DNA of 64,000 bases from contig JALKBU010000188.1 of the NCBI GenBank assembly GCA_023091735.1, positions 1-64,000 on the forward strand, written 5' to 3'. Shown one piece after another: positions 40,784 to 52,206 of this stretch. How positions within the stretch are numbered: position 1 is the stretch's first letter; each line of letters opens with the position of its first letter. Source of the stretch: Trichomonas tenax (Eukaryota > Parabasalia > Trichomonadida > Trichomonadidae). The notes under the pieces are model-generated. The model was not told the origin of the DNA. It saw only the letters and a list, made by a program, of their open reading frames with translations, and made no database searches. The position numbers and the translations under genes are program-made.

Positions 40784-41409
40784 AACTGTTCTATATGTTT
40801 TAAATTTTTTATATATCAAAAAGAAATCGATTTCGTTGTCTATGTCTTTTATCAATCATTGGGTTGACTGTAATGAAACAAAAAAAATCCCATATCAGAT
40901 TGTCAAAATGCGAGCCGTCTCTATTTATGGGTTGCTTATCAGCAACCGAAGATTCAGTTACAATTATGAGTATATCCATAGATTATATACGAGGTATACT
41001 ATACGTATAATAGCAGAGAAAGATTGTTTCAAAATTTTTTGAAGAGAGAGTGAAAATTTTTTTCTTCGTCACATCAATAAAATGAACATTTTGGCGCCAA
41101 TTTTTCCCACGAAACCGTTCTCAGACTCAATTTTGATTTTATATCCCGCCATAGCGCTAAAATTATTTGACACATTTCTCTATATAAGAGTTATTATAGG
41201 TGTATATTATATCTGTGTTAATAGAATGATTCAGATTTGCTCCAATCTTTCTGCGTTAAACACACCCTTGCACACCCTATATAACCTTTATTGCAACGTT
41301 TATTTTATGATAAGTGAAAAGTTACATAAAAATGGTTCTTTAAATTTAATTGAAATTATTAATATATGCATCAAAATATAGTGATCTATAGCATAAATAT
41401 CGAATTTTA
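40784..41409. other. Spacer with TTTTGGCGCCAA palindrome
   Basis: The 12-base TTTTGGCGCCAA at 41089-41100 contains the palindrome TTGGCGCCAA and fits the E2F consensus TTTSSCGC on both sides. No gene follows it directly. The open frame at 41082-41381 has a low-complexity, coding-unlike composition and is not called. There is nothing else. Confidence 0.35.
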
Positions 41410-41724
41410 TTGAAGACAGAATTTCGTTTTCCATCATTTTTTTATGTTCGTTTATTTTGCATTTCTTCGCCTCCTGAATGGGATAATCGCTTTCCTGTTT
41501 CTCCAACGCGAACTTATGATCAGCCTGAATACATCAAAGTCGAATCTGGAGATATTTTAGTAAATAATGTGAATTTCAAAAATTGCATCAGTAATGATGG
41601 AATCATTCGCATTGGATTTGATAGAGATGACTCTATAATGAAGATGCTTGTTTATAATTGCAAATTTGTAAAAATTGGATTCGAGATTTCAATGATTCCA
41701 TATCGTTCCAATTACCAGATGTGA
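41410..41724 (+). pseudogene. Short relic of a surface beta-helix gene
   Basis: The plus-strand frame carries VESGDILVNNVNFKNCISND and LVYNCKFVKIGF, a strand-turn pattern like that of the beta-helix proteins. It starts without a signal peptide or a credible ATG and is followed by glycine-rich relics on the other strand. It is only about 100 codons long, so the family link is weak. Confidence 0.35.
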
Positions 41725-42102
41725 TGCGCATATCTGTTGCTCCACCTCCAGAACCACCATAAATGGCCCTCTTCCACCCCAAATATATGTTTTTGAGCCA
41801 TCCATCTGTCCTTGTTCGCCCAAATAGATATAAAATATAGCTGGAAATTTAAGATCGATCATACCCAACACATAGGCCACATGGCCTCCATATGACATAA
41901 GATGTGAAATATATCCACCAGAAGCTCCAAATCACTCGATTTTATACGATCCAGGAGGAAATGTGATCTTATTTGGTTCGCATGGCTGAAAGAGATCACA
42001 TGGGTATTTTAATACTGCCTGTGTATTGTTAAGCTTATATTCAACATTTGGAGTCCATCTGGAATCTGCAGACAGTGCTACATCGATGAAATTCACCAAT
42101 GA
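41725..42102 (-). pseudogene. Glycine-rich surface protein, copy 2, with premature stop
   Basis: The frame begins around 42102 with FIDVALSADSR, then NTQAVLKYPC and ITFPPGSYKIE, then reads TGA (41932-41934), then FGASGG, LGEQGQMDG and an end near 41725. The intact version at this point in the neighbouring copy reads IELYNASGG, so the TGA replaces a leucine codon. The order of motifs matches copy 1 (42295-43421). It is a tandem, more decayed duplicate of the same trichomonad glycine-rich surface family. Confidence 0.7.
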
Positions 42103-42294
42103 ACTATTTTAACCCTAAAATTGAATAGGACAATTTTATAACAAAATATGGGAGTGTCAGTTTTTTGAGGGTAAGTATGGACCCTACTTTAACCCAATGT
42201 CCACACCTCGCAGAAGGACATAAAAAACTTTTTTTGATGATAAAAACCATATATAAATATAATTTATTCAAATATATATAAGCATTATTTTTCA

Positions 42295-43421
42295 TTAAAA
42301 GATTCCTGAAGAAATCAATGTTCCTAATAGATTAGAAACTGTTCCAAGATTCATCACGCATTGCTTATGTTCACATTCCCAGCATTCTCTTATTCGCGAA
42401 CCATCTGCTTCCACGAGAGTTATTTGTGCAAACCCAGGTCCAACACTTCCAATAGTGTATGAATTTTCATCATTGATCGAAGGAATCGATTGATCTCCAC
42501 TTATTATCAAAGCATGATTAAACTTAATACCAGAATAATGTACAGGTTGATGGATATGAACTCTATTTGTAAATGAATAAGTAGAAGCGATAGCATCACA
42601 GCCTGCGAAGCCTGAAACAAATGATGATCCACTCGCAGCAGAATAAACTTAATAAGAAACGAATCCCACTCCACCACCTCCATAATAGCCACCTCCTGAG
42701 CCAGAGGACCATTGATCATTCAGCAGAGAACCATCTATTCCAAATTGACCATCCATTCCATTTAATATGGAACCTTGACTCGAAACAGAACCCAATCCAC
42801 CATGTGTTTGAGTACCCGGACTTGGATTCGTTTCTTTATACTCTTTAACGTAATTAGGAGTCATAAAAGCAATTCTTTGATACCATTCAAGATACCCTCC
42901 AGCACCACCAAAAGATAGAGCATTATGATCAACAATTCCAGACCCACCAGCAGCGACCATTATTCGAGATTTCAAGGATTCCATGTCATCCCAATTTCCA
43001 TATGTTATCCTCCCATCTGATGCTCCACCACCTGATCCACAAAGTATAGAGCCTTTTTCACCTCCGTTATATGTTTTCCACCATTCATTATTCCTTGTTG
43101 GCCTAAATAAATGAAATAATTTTTGGTTTCAGTAACATTCAAAACACCACTTGTATAGGCTCCATAGCCTCCAAGATGTGTAGAATTTGCATAATAGCCT
43201 CCAGATGCATTATATAATTCGATTTTGTAATATCCTGGAGGAAATGTGATCTGATATGGAGTCCAAATTGATGATGAACATGGATAACTGAGGACAGCTT
43301 GAGTATTGTTTTTCAGGAATTGGATGTTTGAACTTCCTAGACTGGGAACAGACAGCACAGCAGTGATAAAATTGGACATTTTAATGATTAAATTGCCACT
43401 TAACATTAAATTTGTGAACAT
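42295..43421 (-). pseudogene. Glycine-rich surface protein, copy 1, broken by frameshift and stop
   Basis: Two breaks divide one gene. The first part, from about 43421, reads NTQAVLSYPC, then ITFPPGYYKIELYNASGGYY, LGQQGIMNGGK. The frame is lost at an A4 run (minus strand; T4 at 43074-43077), where one base is missing. The second part, from 42984 on, holds the glycine-rich core (GGSGIVDHNALSFGGAGGY, then GGLGSVSSQG, then SGSGGGYYGGGGV) and stops at a TAA at 42649-42651. In the same frame the sequence then goes on (SGFAGCDAIASTYSFTNRV) to 42295. Glycine-rich proteins of this shape are a large trichomonad family, possibly related to the glycine-rich domain of ALK-type receptors. The N-terminus has no clear signal peptide, so the start is uncertain. 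Confidence 0.75.
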
Positions 43422-43522
43422 TAAGGTTCCAAAGTCGTCATTGATTACAACAAATTTTTAATATAAAAATATCGATAATTTGCGTATATAAACAAACAAT
43501 TTTATTCATGATTAGTTTCTTC

Positions 43523-45766
43523 TTAATCTTCTTCAAGCAATTCATCATCGTCTTCAAAACTTAAATCTATATCTAAAACTTCTTCTTCGTCAAAATCTGA
43601 ATTGCTTGGTATTTCATCGGCATTTTCTTGTGATGCTTTATTTGTGTCTTGTGTTCCTTCATCGAAATTAGCATCGCTTGGAATCTCGTCATCGTTATCT
43701 TTTGATTCGTTTATTGTAGGTTCTTCATGTGATTTTGTGTTACTCTCAGTTCCTTCGTCGAAGTTTAAATCATTTGGAATTTCATCTTCTTCATTGTTAT
43801 TTGTCTTCAAAGGAGAATCTTGTGTAGGACTTGGAGCATTATTTTCTGTTTCTTTGTCAAAGTTTGAATCACTTGGGATTTCATCTCGTTCATCATTTCT
43901 TGCTTTAAGAGGAGAATCTTCTGTTGTATTGCTTTCAGTTCCTTCATCAAAATTAGAGTCACTTGGAATTTCATCAGTTTTTGATGCCTTTAAAGGAGAA
44001 TCTGCTTCGTTTACTGCTCCTTCATCGAAATTGGAATCACTTGGGATTTCATCCTCTTTTAGTTGCTTCATTGGGGTGTTATTTTCTGTTCCTTCATCAA
44101 AGTTCAAATCACTTGGAATATCATCTTCATTATTTTGTTTCTTTGGTGTTTCTGCTTCTTTGGAATGTGATTCTTTATCGAAATCATCACCGCTTGGGAT
44201 ATCATCAACTTTTCCTTCTTCTGTGATGCTTTCTTCATCATCAGCTTCATCGTCATTTGATAATTGGACATCTTCTGATAATTCGATATCTTCTTCCTCT
44301 TCAACTTTGACTTCTTTGTCTTCAACATGTTCTGTTTTCTCTTCATTGTGGTCTTCTTCAACTGGATGAATGAGAATGGTATTTACAGCCTCTTCAACAG
44401 TTGCTGCATAAATTTGTTGAATATACAAATGTGAATATTCCGACTGCGATGTTATTGGTCATAATATTTGTCAATAAATCATCTATAACTTTCTCTGATT
44501 CATTAGCTAAATAATTCTTTGCAAATCTTTCTTGTTGAGCATTATCAGCATTCTCTGCCATTATTTCTGTCAATAAATCATTAACCAAAGCCTTTGATTC
44601 ATTGGCAACATAAGATTTAGCAAACTTTTCTTGTTGAGCATCTTTGATGTTATCATTCATTATATTTGTCAATAATTCATCGATTGTCTTCTTTTATTCA
44701 TCAGAATAGAACTGTTTTGAAAAGGCTTCGCGTTGTTGATCATGGACATTTTCAGATAATGAAGTTAATAGAACATCACTGATTATTCTCTTTGATTCAT
44801 TTGAACATAAAGTTTTCGCATACTCTTCTTGTTGTTTCTCTTCAATATTATCCGATAAATTGCTATTTAAGACTTCAGCAATCATCTTCTTTGATTCAGA
44901 CGAATAAAATGATTTAGCATATTCTTCCTGTTCCTTATTTTCTTTTTCTTCATCAACATTTGGTTTCAATGCTCTATTTTCAGTTTGTGGCTTTGATTGT
45001 AAAGCATTACTTAGCATTGGTTGTTTAGTTTCTTGATCTGGCTTCTGCTCTGTTTCTTTATTGAAAATAGAGCTAATAAATGATGAACTGAAACCAGATT
45101 GCTTTGGTTGTTCTGTCTTTTGTGGAACTTCGTCCTTCTTAGCATTATTTTGAGAATTGTAAATCATATTAAATAGTGAATTACTAATGCTCGTTGATTT
45201 TGGGGTTTCATTCTTTGGAGCTGATTGTTTTACTGGTTCACTCTTCTTCTGATCTTTGCTTTGATTTGTTAACATAGCTTTTGGGGTTTCATTCTTTTCT
45301 GGTTGAGATATTTTATCAATTGATTCAGACAAATCCTTGGATATTGTATCAATTTAAGATTCACGCTGTTCTTCATTATTTAAATAATTGATTTTTCAAC
45401 TCATTGGCAATGGATTTTTGTTGTTAATGTTTTGGTTCTTCCCCTGAAATTTTTTTGCCATCCCCCATTTGAAGAAAGAGATTCTTTGATATCCAATTCA
45501 GCTTTCTTAGCAGCATTTTCTTTGTTGATTGCTTCAACTTCTTTGAAAACTTGAGAAATAACTTCAATGGAATTATTTTTGACATAATCAGATGCAAACT
45601 TGGATTGATCTTTATCATCTTGTGATTCCTGTGCATTTGAAGCAAGAATAGAATCGATTTGATTCTTCATTTCTTCATTATAGAATTTGTCTGCAAATTC
45701 TTCAGAATTCTTATCATCTTGATTACTAATGCAATTTGTTTCTAAAACATCTGTTTTCATCGTCAT
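43523..45766 (-). pseudogene. Decayed 3' third of the acidic repeat gene
   Basis: Downstream of the stop at 45771 the same repeat continues in pieces (45766-45401, 45332-44694, 44672-44394, 44428-43523). Units of about 31-33 residues read like EEYAKSFYSSESKKMIAEVL, QQEKFAKSYVANESKALVN and SEYSHLYIQQIYAATVEEA. They are divided by frameshifts and by TAA codons at positions where sister repeats have glutamine or serine: 44694-44696 (serine in sisters) and 45354-45356 (glutamine in sisters). The last piece, 44428-43523, switches to eight copies of DEIPSDSNFDEG-type units of 25-40 residues. I infer that the whole 43523-49505 stretch was one gene of nearly 2000 codons. An assembly error is an alternative for some breaks. 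Confidence 0.7.
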
Positions 45767-45770
45767 TTTG

Positions 45771-48700
45771 TTATTTTACATCATTAAGAATATTATCTAT
45801 TTGAGACTTTGATTCATGCTTGATAAAGTCTTTGGCAAAACTTTCTTGTTCCTTATCTTCCTGTTTTTCTTCCTCTTTAGGTTTTTCATCATTTTCATCT
45901 TTCTTCTCTTCTTGTTTTGATAATGAATTGATCAACATTGAGGCTAAACTGCTATCGATAGTATCTTTTGGTTTGTTTTCTTCTTCAGCATCTTTAGTCT
46001 CTTCAAAATCATCTTCAATTGGTTTTTCTTCTTTTTTAGGTGCTTCTTGAGGCTCAAATTTCCTCTCTTTATTATCTGATGAATCAACAACCGGTGAAAG
46101 AAGTGAAGAAAGTTTATCACTAATTTCAGTGCTTGGTTTTTCTTCTTCTGTTTCTTTTTGCTCTTCATTTGTTTCTTCATGAGTTTCATTTTCTTTTGGT
46201 TTGTCGTTTTCATCTTCGAAAGAGTTGCTTTCTTGAATCTCTTTATTTTGCTCTTCATTCTTAGAATCAGTAGCATTTTCTAATACAGAAAATATTGGAT
46301 TGATTAAATCAAGTTTTTTGTAGTTTTCTTCTTCTTTTTCAACATTCTCTTCATTTTTAGTTTCTATGTCAGGAGCCTTTTCTTCTTCCTTATTCTTATT
46401 CTCGGACTCCTTTGGTTCTTCATTATTAATATCAGTAGATTTTTCTAAAGCAGAAACTATTGGATTGACTATATCGAGCTTTTTCTCTTCTTCTTCAATT
46501 TTAGCATTTTCTTCATGATTTTCTTCCACAGGTTCCTTTGGTTCTTCATTGGCTTTAAGATTATCTTGATCTAATGCAGAAACTAATAGATTTAGTATGT
46601 CAAGCTTTTTCTCTTCTTCATTAGCAATCTTTTCATCTTTAATTTCTTCTTTAGGGGATTTTTCCTCTTTCTTTTCTTCTTCATGATTTTGCTCTTGAAA
46701 CGAATCTTCTTCTTTGGTCGATTCTTTATCCTGAAGAACTTCTTCATGAGATGCTTGTTCTTGATTCTCAAATGCATTACTAAGCATCGAAGATAATAGT
46801 TTTGCAATATCAACTTCAGATTGTTTATCTTCTGCTTTTGTTTCATCTTCCTTTTCGTTATTTTCATCGCTATCATCATCAAATGAATTGCATTCAATTG
46901 CATCAATATCAGTAGCCTTTGGCTCATTCTCTTCGTTTTCAAATTCTTTTTCTTCTGGCTCTTTATCATCATTATTTTTATCTTCAATATTTAATGCATT
47001 TTGAAGTACTGTTGAAATTGTATTTGTTTCTTTCTTATTTTCTTCATCGAAAGAATTGCTTTCGATTATTTCTTTAGATTCTTCGCTCTTTCCTTCTTCT
47101 TTGACATCTTCATTTTGTTTTGGAGCTTCGAAAGCATTTTCAAGCATTGATGATATTGGTTTAGCAATGCCTAGATTTTCATTTTTGTTTTCTTCCTTTG
47201 GTTCTTCAAATGAATTGATTTGATCGTCTTCTTTCTTCTCATCTCTTTCTGGTGGTTTTTCTTCACAGTCGATTGGCTTTTCTTCTGGAGATTGGTTCTC
47301 GTTATCTTTGTTATCCAATGCATTTTGCAATAACGAAGTCATCGGCTGAATTATATCAAGTTCTTTTTCTTTTTGTTCATCTTTTTGATCGTCATCAAAT
47401 GAATTACTAACAATCTCATCAATGTCTCCTTTGATTTCTTCTTTCTCTTCATCATCTTCATTTTCATTTTCTTTGTTTTCTTTCTCTTCTAAAGCATTCT
47501 GGATGCTATCATTTTCGTTCTTTTCTGTATCATCGGCATCCTCAAAGGAATTACTATCGATGATTTCATTATCTGGTTTTTCTTCTGGTTTCTCTTCATC
47601 TGCTTCTTGTTTTGTTTCATTTTGCTCTTGTTTAGGTTCTAAAGTATTTACAATTAAATCATTAACAGGCTTTGCAATATCGAGATTTTCATCTTTCTTA
47701 TTTTCAGTTTCTTCATTCTTATTATCTGGCTGATTAAACTCACGTTGCTTCTCTGGTCCTTCAAGTGCATTCGAAACATTTGTTGCTAATTTACTTGCTT
47801 CTTCATCAATTTCTTGCTTTTCACGGTCGTTTTGGATTGATACAATAGAGGCACGATCTTCATCGCTAACGCCATTTTCTGTGTTATATGAATTTTCTTC
47901 ATCAAGAATCGAACTTTGTCTATTGCTTTTTTCGATAGCTTCTGGAATTTTGCCAACTTTCTCAACAAGCATTGATTTGAGAGAAAGAATCGACTTCGGT
48001 GATGACTTCTTTGCAGCAATTTCATTAGTTTCTCCTTCTTCAGGATTGAATTGAACATCGTTAGTATCCAAATCGTTTCTCGTTGAGTTAGAGAGCATCT
48101 CCATGTCTGATCCGGCCTGAGCAATCATAGACATATTAGAGTTGCATGTTTGTTCTTGATAATCTTCCTCTTCATCCATTTTAACGCTGCTCCAACCTTT
48201 CTGGATGTGATTAAGTTTCTTGAGAGATGAATGATCAAGTTTAGTATGTGATTGGCCATGAATATTCGGAAGATATGATCTGTGATGATGTTTCGATGGA
48301 CTTTTCGTTCTAACACTTGGTTTATCTTTCTTTGGTTTTTGTTCTTGTTGTGTTGAGAACATTTTGTGACTTAAATCGACATTTCCCCAAATTGCTTTAT
48401 TTAATTGCTGTTGACTTTGTTGCTTAGGCTCTTGTCTTATTGTTTTACTTCGCGACGTTTCTTTTGTGTTTTGGATTGATTCACTTGGAGCCATTAAATT
48501 CGGTAGCAAAGCATTGATTTCGATTTTTTCTTCTGTTGATTTAAGATCATGGAATGGTCCACTAAATCTCATTATTCCTGTTTCTCCGCTCTGATTTGAT
48601 CTCGAAGTGTGCAAAATTGGTTTTGTTCTTTCACGTGCTGCAATCGTTTTTTCTTCGACTTCTTTTTCTTTTTTAATTTGCATTTCATATGTTTGGCGAA

Positions 48701-49505
48701 GCTCATTGCGTTTGATAAGATAAACTTCTTTCTCTCGCTTGTGTTTTTGCAGTAATTGCATTTTTTGATATTGATAATCTCTATTCATAAGCGCTTGAGC
48801 TTGTATCACTTCGTTTTTTTCTCTCATTTCTATTTCTCGAGCTTTTTGTTTTGCTTCTGGGTATTTCTTTGATAAAATGAGTTGTTGATAAATATATTTT
48901 TTCTGCAAAAGCTCTGGTGATGATTTTCTGTATTTGATTTGCTTTTCCTCGGCCCAAGCTCTTTCAAAATCGTTTAATTCTCTTTCTTGCTTTTCTTGAA
49001 GTTGTTGATAATATTGTTTTGTTTCGTGATCAAATTTTTCTAATTTGCTTTGTCCCTTAGTACTCGAAACCTTAGATGCATCATCGTCAAAGTCATCTTG
49101 GAAAGATTCTTTTGATCTTGACGATAATTGAATTTTTCTTCGTTCTGTTTCAGTATGGATCTTCGATTTTAGTAAAGTTGCTTTCTCTGCTTTATCTAAA
49201 TCTTTATTTTTTGCATGTGATTGTGACAACTGATTTAGATAAAGAGGTAAAATATCTAAAGTCTCATTATCGATTTGTTCGTAATTCTCTCCCGATTCTA
49301 AGATTCCTTGCGCTTCAATGCAGTTTTTGTCTTTAAGTAAAGATACGCTTTTCACTTCTAAATTTAAAGATCTTGATGAAGATTTATGAATAAGAGTTTT
49401 AGGTGCTTTTTGCAATGGATTATCGATCTTTCGTGCAATTTTCTGAGGTTCTTGGTTCGTTTTAACCGGATAAGCCCATGGTTTGATTAATGCGCTCGCA
49501 CGCAT
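45771..49505 (-). CDS. Large acidic repeat protein, N-terminal part of an ancestral longer gene
   Basis: This open frame has 1244 residues from ATG at 49505. Residues 1-110 are basic. Residues 140-320 are a long charged helix with ERAWAEEKQIKYRKSSPELL and repeated EKEVE motifs, a likely coiled coil. From residue 480 on the protein is extremely acidic, made of K/E-rich spacers and imperfect 40-70-residue repeats with two recurrent cores: LDIAKPISSMLENAFE-like (at least six copies) and SNSFDEE-like (at least six copies). The end ESFAKDFIKHESKSQIDNIL belongs to a third repeat type that continues, broken, into the downstream DNA. No signal peptide, membrane segment or known domain is seen. It may be a scaffold or an abundant structural protein. 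The stop at 45771 is probably secondary. Confidence 0.75.
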   Translation of the reverse strand: MRASALIKPWAYPVKTNQEPQKIARKIDNPLQKAPKTLIHKSSSRSLNLEVKSVSLLKDKNCIEAQGILESGENYEQIDNETLDILPLYLNQLSQSHAKNKDLDKAEKATLLKSKIHTETERRKIQLSSRSKESFQDDFDDDASKVSSTKGQSKLEKFDHETKQYYQQLQEKQERELNDFERAWAEEKQIKYRKSSPELLQKKYIYQQLILSKKYPEAKQKAREIEMREKNEVIQAQALMNRDYQYQKMQLLQKHKREKEVYLIKRNELRQTYEMQIKKEKEVEEKTIAARERTKPILHTSRSNQSGETGIMRFSGPFHDLKSTEEKIEINALLPNLMAPSESIQNTKETSRSKTIRQEPKQQSQQQLNKAIWGNVDLSHKMFSTQQEQKPKKDKPSVRTKSPSKHHHRSYLPNIHGQSHTKLDHSSLKKLNHIQKGWSSVKMDEEEDYQEQTCNSNMSMIAQAGSDMEMLSNSTRNDLDTNDVQFNPEEGETNEIAAKKSSPKSILSLKSMLVEKVGKIPEAIEKSNRQSSILDEENSYNTENGVSDEDRASIVSIQNDREKQEIDEEASKLATNVSNALEGPEKQREFNQPDNKNEETENKKDENLDIAKPVNDLIVNTLEPKQEQNETKQEADEEKPEEKPDNEIIDSNSFEDADDTEKNENDSIQNALEEKENKENENEDDEEKEEIKGDIDEIVSNSFDDDQKDEQKEKELDIIQPMTSLLQNALDNKDNENQSPEEKPIDCEEKPPERDEKKEDDQINSFEEPKEENKNENLGIAKPISSMLENAFEAPKQNEDVKEEGKSEESKEIIESNSFDEENKKETNTISTVLQNALNIEDKNNDDKEPEEKEFENEENEPKATDIDAIECNSFDDDSDENNEKEDETKAEDKQSEVDIAKLLSSMLSNAFENQEQASHEEVLQDKESTKEEDSFQEQNHEEEKKEEKSPKEEIKDEKIANEEEKKLDILNLLVSALDQDNLKANEEPKEPVEENHEENAKIEEEEKKLDIVNPIVSALEKSTDINNEEPKESENKNKEEEKAPDIETKNEENVEKEEENYKKLDLINPIFSVLENATDSKNEEQNKEIQESNSFEDENDKPKENETHEETNEEQKETEEEKPSTEISDKLSSLLSPVVDSSDNKERKFEPQEAPKKEEKPIEDDFEETKDAEEENKPKDTIDSSLASMLINSLSKQEEKKDENDEKPKEEEKQEDKEQESFAKDFIKHESKSQIDNILNDVK

Positions 49506-51044
49506 TAAAAACCAATGATTTTATTTGTGTTGTCTGCTCATTGCAAACCATATACTAATGTTTTGTAATATTATTTTTGAGTTATCGCGAAAAAAATTAT
49601 GAAATTTTGGATATCAATTAGTTTTAAAAGTTTTTAGTGTATTTTGATTTTGCATGTTCTATATATAATAGATTTTTAGTTTTTAACGAAACATGTAAAA
49701 AAACGAACAAAGGGATTTTTTGTCGGTGGTAAATTTATTTATAATTTTGAACTTTTCTGACGAATTATCCTCAGGAAATAGATTTTCTCTTGAAAAAGAT
49801 TTCTATCATGATAGAGTTCATTAAGTTTAGAAAAAATTATATATTTTTACAAAGTTGCTCAATTTTATCAATGTAAGCCTATCGAGCAGAGTTAATATGC
49901 AAACTAATCAAATTTTCAAGGAATATTCAATTTTCTGAAGTCAATATGCTAGATATTGAGGCACTCGGATTGAGTTCAACAACCTGTATAGAAGTGGGTC
50001 AACCTAAATTTGAATACTTTAATGGTTCTATTGCTTTTAAATACTATTGTGATGCTATATATTAAATAGAACATGCTTGTTTACGATAACCGCAAAAAAA
50101 CATTGAAAAATCAAAAATGGTTTATTTTATATCGGCATATTATGCATATGCAAAATAACTTATCAAAAATTACCCTTTACTGCTGTTATTGTAAAATTGG
50201 CAAAAAATCATTTGTAAAGTCAGATTTTTATTTTTCTTCGGTATTGAGTTTCAGCAAGCAATTATGTTGGAAACGGCAATTAAAATGTAGACTATAGTGC
50301 ATCACATATAAGAGATCAGTGTACTTGGTTTTTAATTGAGCTCCATTCTATTTATAAGGAAATTGAAATCAGTGTTTCTCAACTTTAAGCATTTTGGAAT
50401 GCTTATGTAGGTTAAATTTAACATACTTATATTTTGTTATATGTTTCATTCCATAATTGTTTTTTTTTTTCATGTTGATTGAATTAAGATTGAATCGACG
50501 CTAACAATGAAAATAGCAATGTGAAATGATATCAATCTGATCTGGTTATAGAAGTAAACAATATGATATCAATAGTTTCCCAATTCTACGTATATCAATC
50601 GAAGCTAGAAAAAAAAGAGATGATTGCAATCAAGGTTCGAACATAGTTCCAATGTAATGATATGGTTAAACATTCTGCCAGATCTAAGGTTATTATGATG
50701 AAATTTAAGTATTTGATGAATTTCCAAATTTCATTCAGATTCTCATTAATGACCATGGCTACTGGACCTTTTTTTTCTCTAGAATAATATATATTGTCAA
50801 TGTTTGTGAGTTTTTGCTTATTTAGTTTCTCATTTATTGAAAGTTTTCCAATCATTTTTTTTTTTTTTTTTTTTTAAATTTATTTTTTAAACTGGAAAGG
50901 GGTATGTTGTCAAATCTTTGACTTTCATATTTTCCTCTGCTATTTATAATATAGCATATATAGGACTATGCAAACATGCATGCAAAGTTTGGTGCTCCAA
51001 TTTCAATTTTCAAGGGTTGTTCCACCTCTAAAAATATTGTATTT
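49506..51044. other. 1.5 kb gene-poor spacer
   Basis: There is no supported gene. The minus-strand frame 50595-50855 (86 codons) starts with ATG right beside a run of 21 T at 50855-50875; it has weak coding character (low complexity, hydrophobic middle) and I do not call it. The T21 run is the longest homopolymer in the window. The rest is AT-rich with scattered stops. Confidence 0.45.
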
Positions 51045-52206
51045 TCATTTTTGATGGCAGATTTCCATAACATATTCCTTGAACTCTTTTTCTGATAGTT
51101 CAAAATGTGTGTCAACGATATAGTTCATTGCAGAAATAAGGATATTGTCTTCTGGACACATTTGAATGAATACTGCAATAATCTGTTTCAACTTAGGTTT
51201 ATAACTTCTGATTTGTTCAATATTTGTATTTCGATAAATTGTTGCCAATCCTAAGCAAATAAACCTCTTCATATAGTCAAAGTCTTCAATTTTGTTGATT
51301 AATTGAGCGTAATCATCAATACTATAATCAATAACCTTCACGACTTTTTTGAAAAGCTCAAATTTATCATAACCAATATATCTTGATTTCTCCATTAACA
51401 TGAAGTTATTGTAGTTGAAACTGTATTGCAGCTTTGAGAAGAAACATTTATAATGCTTTTCTTGTAATTTTTTAAAAGGCTTGACTTTATCGGGTAACTT
51501 TGATTTGACATCTTTGACGAAGGAAAGTATTCCTCCAACAATGTTCAATTCCTTCTCGTTCCAGTTTTTGGGAATCATATCGATTGCAAACTTTTTGTAT
51601 ATAGTATCTGCAATAATACTTGAGTTTGTTGTATATAATAACAAGTTGTTAAAAAGCTCTTGGTTTGGTTTTTCAGTTAGGATTGCGAGGCATTCATTAA
51701 AAATCGTTTGGAGGTCTTTTTTTCAAGACAGGATCATTTTGCGATGGTTTAGTGTCCCAAATATTTAATTTAAACATCTGTTCTCTTAAAACTTTCATTT
51801 GGAATAAATCAAACTGATTCATTGCTTGAATATATTTTTCTTTGAGGGAATTATATTCTTTCTGAATACCACAGAAGATCAACAATTGATTGACACCTGA
51901 TTGAAAACCTCCATTGCGTAAATCAGCTACCATTGCAAATTCTCTTTTTGTTAATTCAATCTTCAAATTTTGTTGAATAAGAGCATCAACTACTTTGAGC
52001 AATGATGTTAGATACTCATTGATAAGCTGCATATTCTTCATTTTCTTCAATTCCCTCTCCAATGAATCTAATTCGATTTCAATTGTATCTTTATATTTGT
52101 TTAAGTTAATTTCTCTGTACTGATACTCAGGAGGAACGACTAGAAGCTTGTCTGCATCCATTGTAAAGGGTTCAGAATCGAAATTCAAGGAAAAAAGCCT
52201 CAACAT
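51045..52206 (-). pseudogene. Hypothetical protein split by a frameshift in an A7 run
   Basis: Two frames, 52206-51697 and 51644-51045, belong together. The first ends with VLKKRPPNDF and TAA. The next frame reads KKDLQTIFNECLAIL, EKPNQELFNNLL and then LYTTNSSII. The crossover lies at A7 (T7 at 51717-51723), so one base gained or lost explains it. The joined product would be about 385 residues: an N-terminal basic region (PPEYQYREINLNKYKD), a helical middle, and a C-terminal helical half (FELFKKVVKVIDYS, SYKPKLKQIIAVF). It has no signal or membrane segment and I cannot assign it. A sequencing error, a real frameshift, or a recently killed gene are all possible, because no other damage is seen in either half. 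Confidence 0.6.

Noticed and set aside
41082..41381. Plus-strand frame of 99 codons starting at the TTTTGGCGCCAA palindrome
   Set aside because: Composition is I/L/Y-rich without a domain or paralogue. The start lies inside the palindrome region. Probably chance in AT-rich DNA.
43602..44369. Plus-strand 255-codon frame opposite the acidic repeats
   Set aside because: It consists of serine, leucine and phenylalanine runs, the antisense reading of GAT/GAA-rich repeats. It has no motif or promoter.
43523..49505. Stop-codon reassignment to explain in-frame TAA and TGA codons
   Set aside because: All intact genes here end with normal TAA, TAG or TGA, and the broken frames also have frameshifts. 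Mutation is the simpler explanation.
50595..50855. Minus-strand 86-codon frame next to the T21 run
   Set aside because: There is no motif, it starts at the homopolymer, and composition is weak. The T21 run might suggest a poly(A) insertion, but there is no element body or target duplication.
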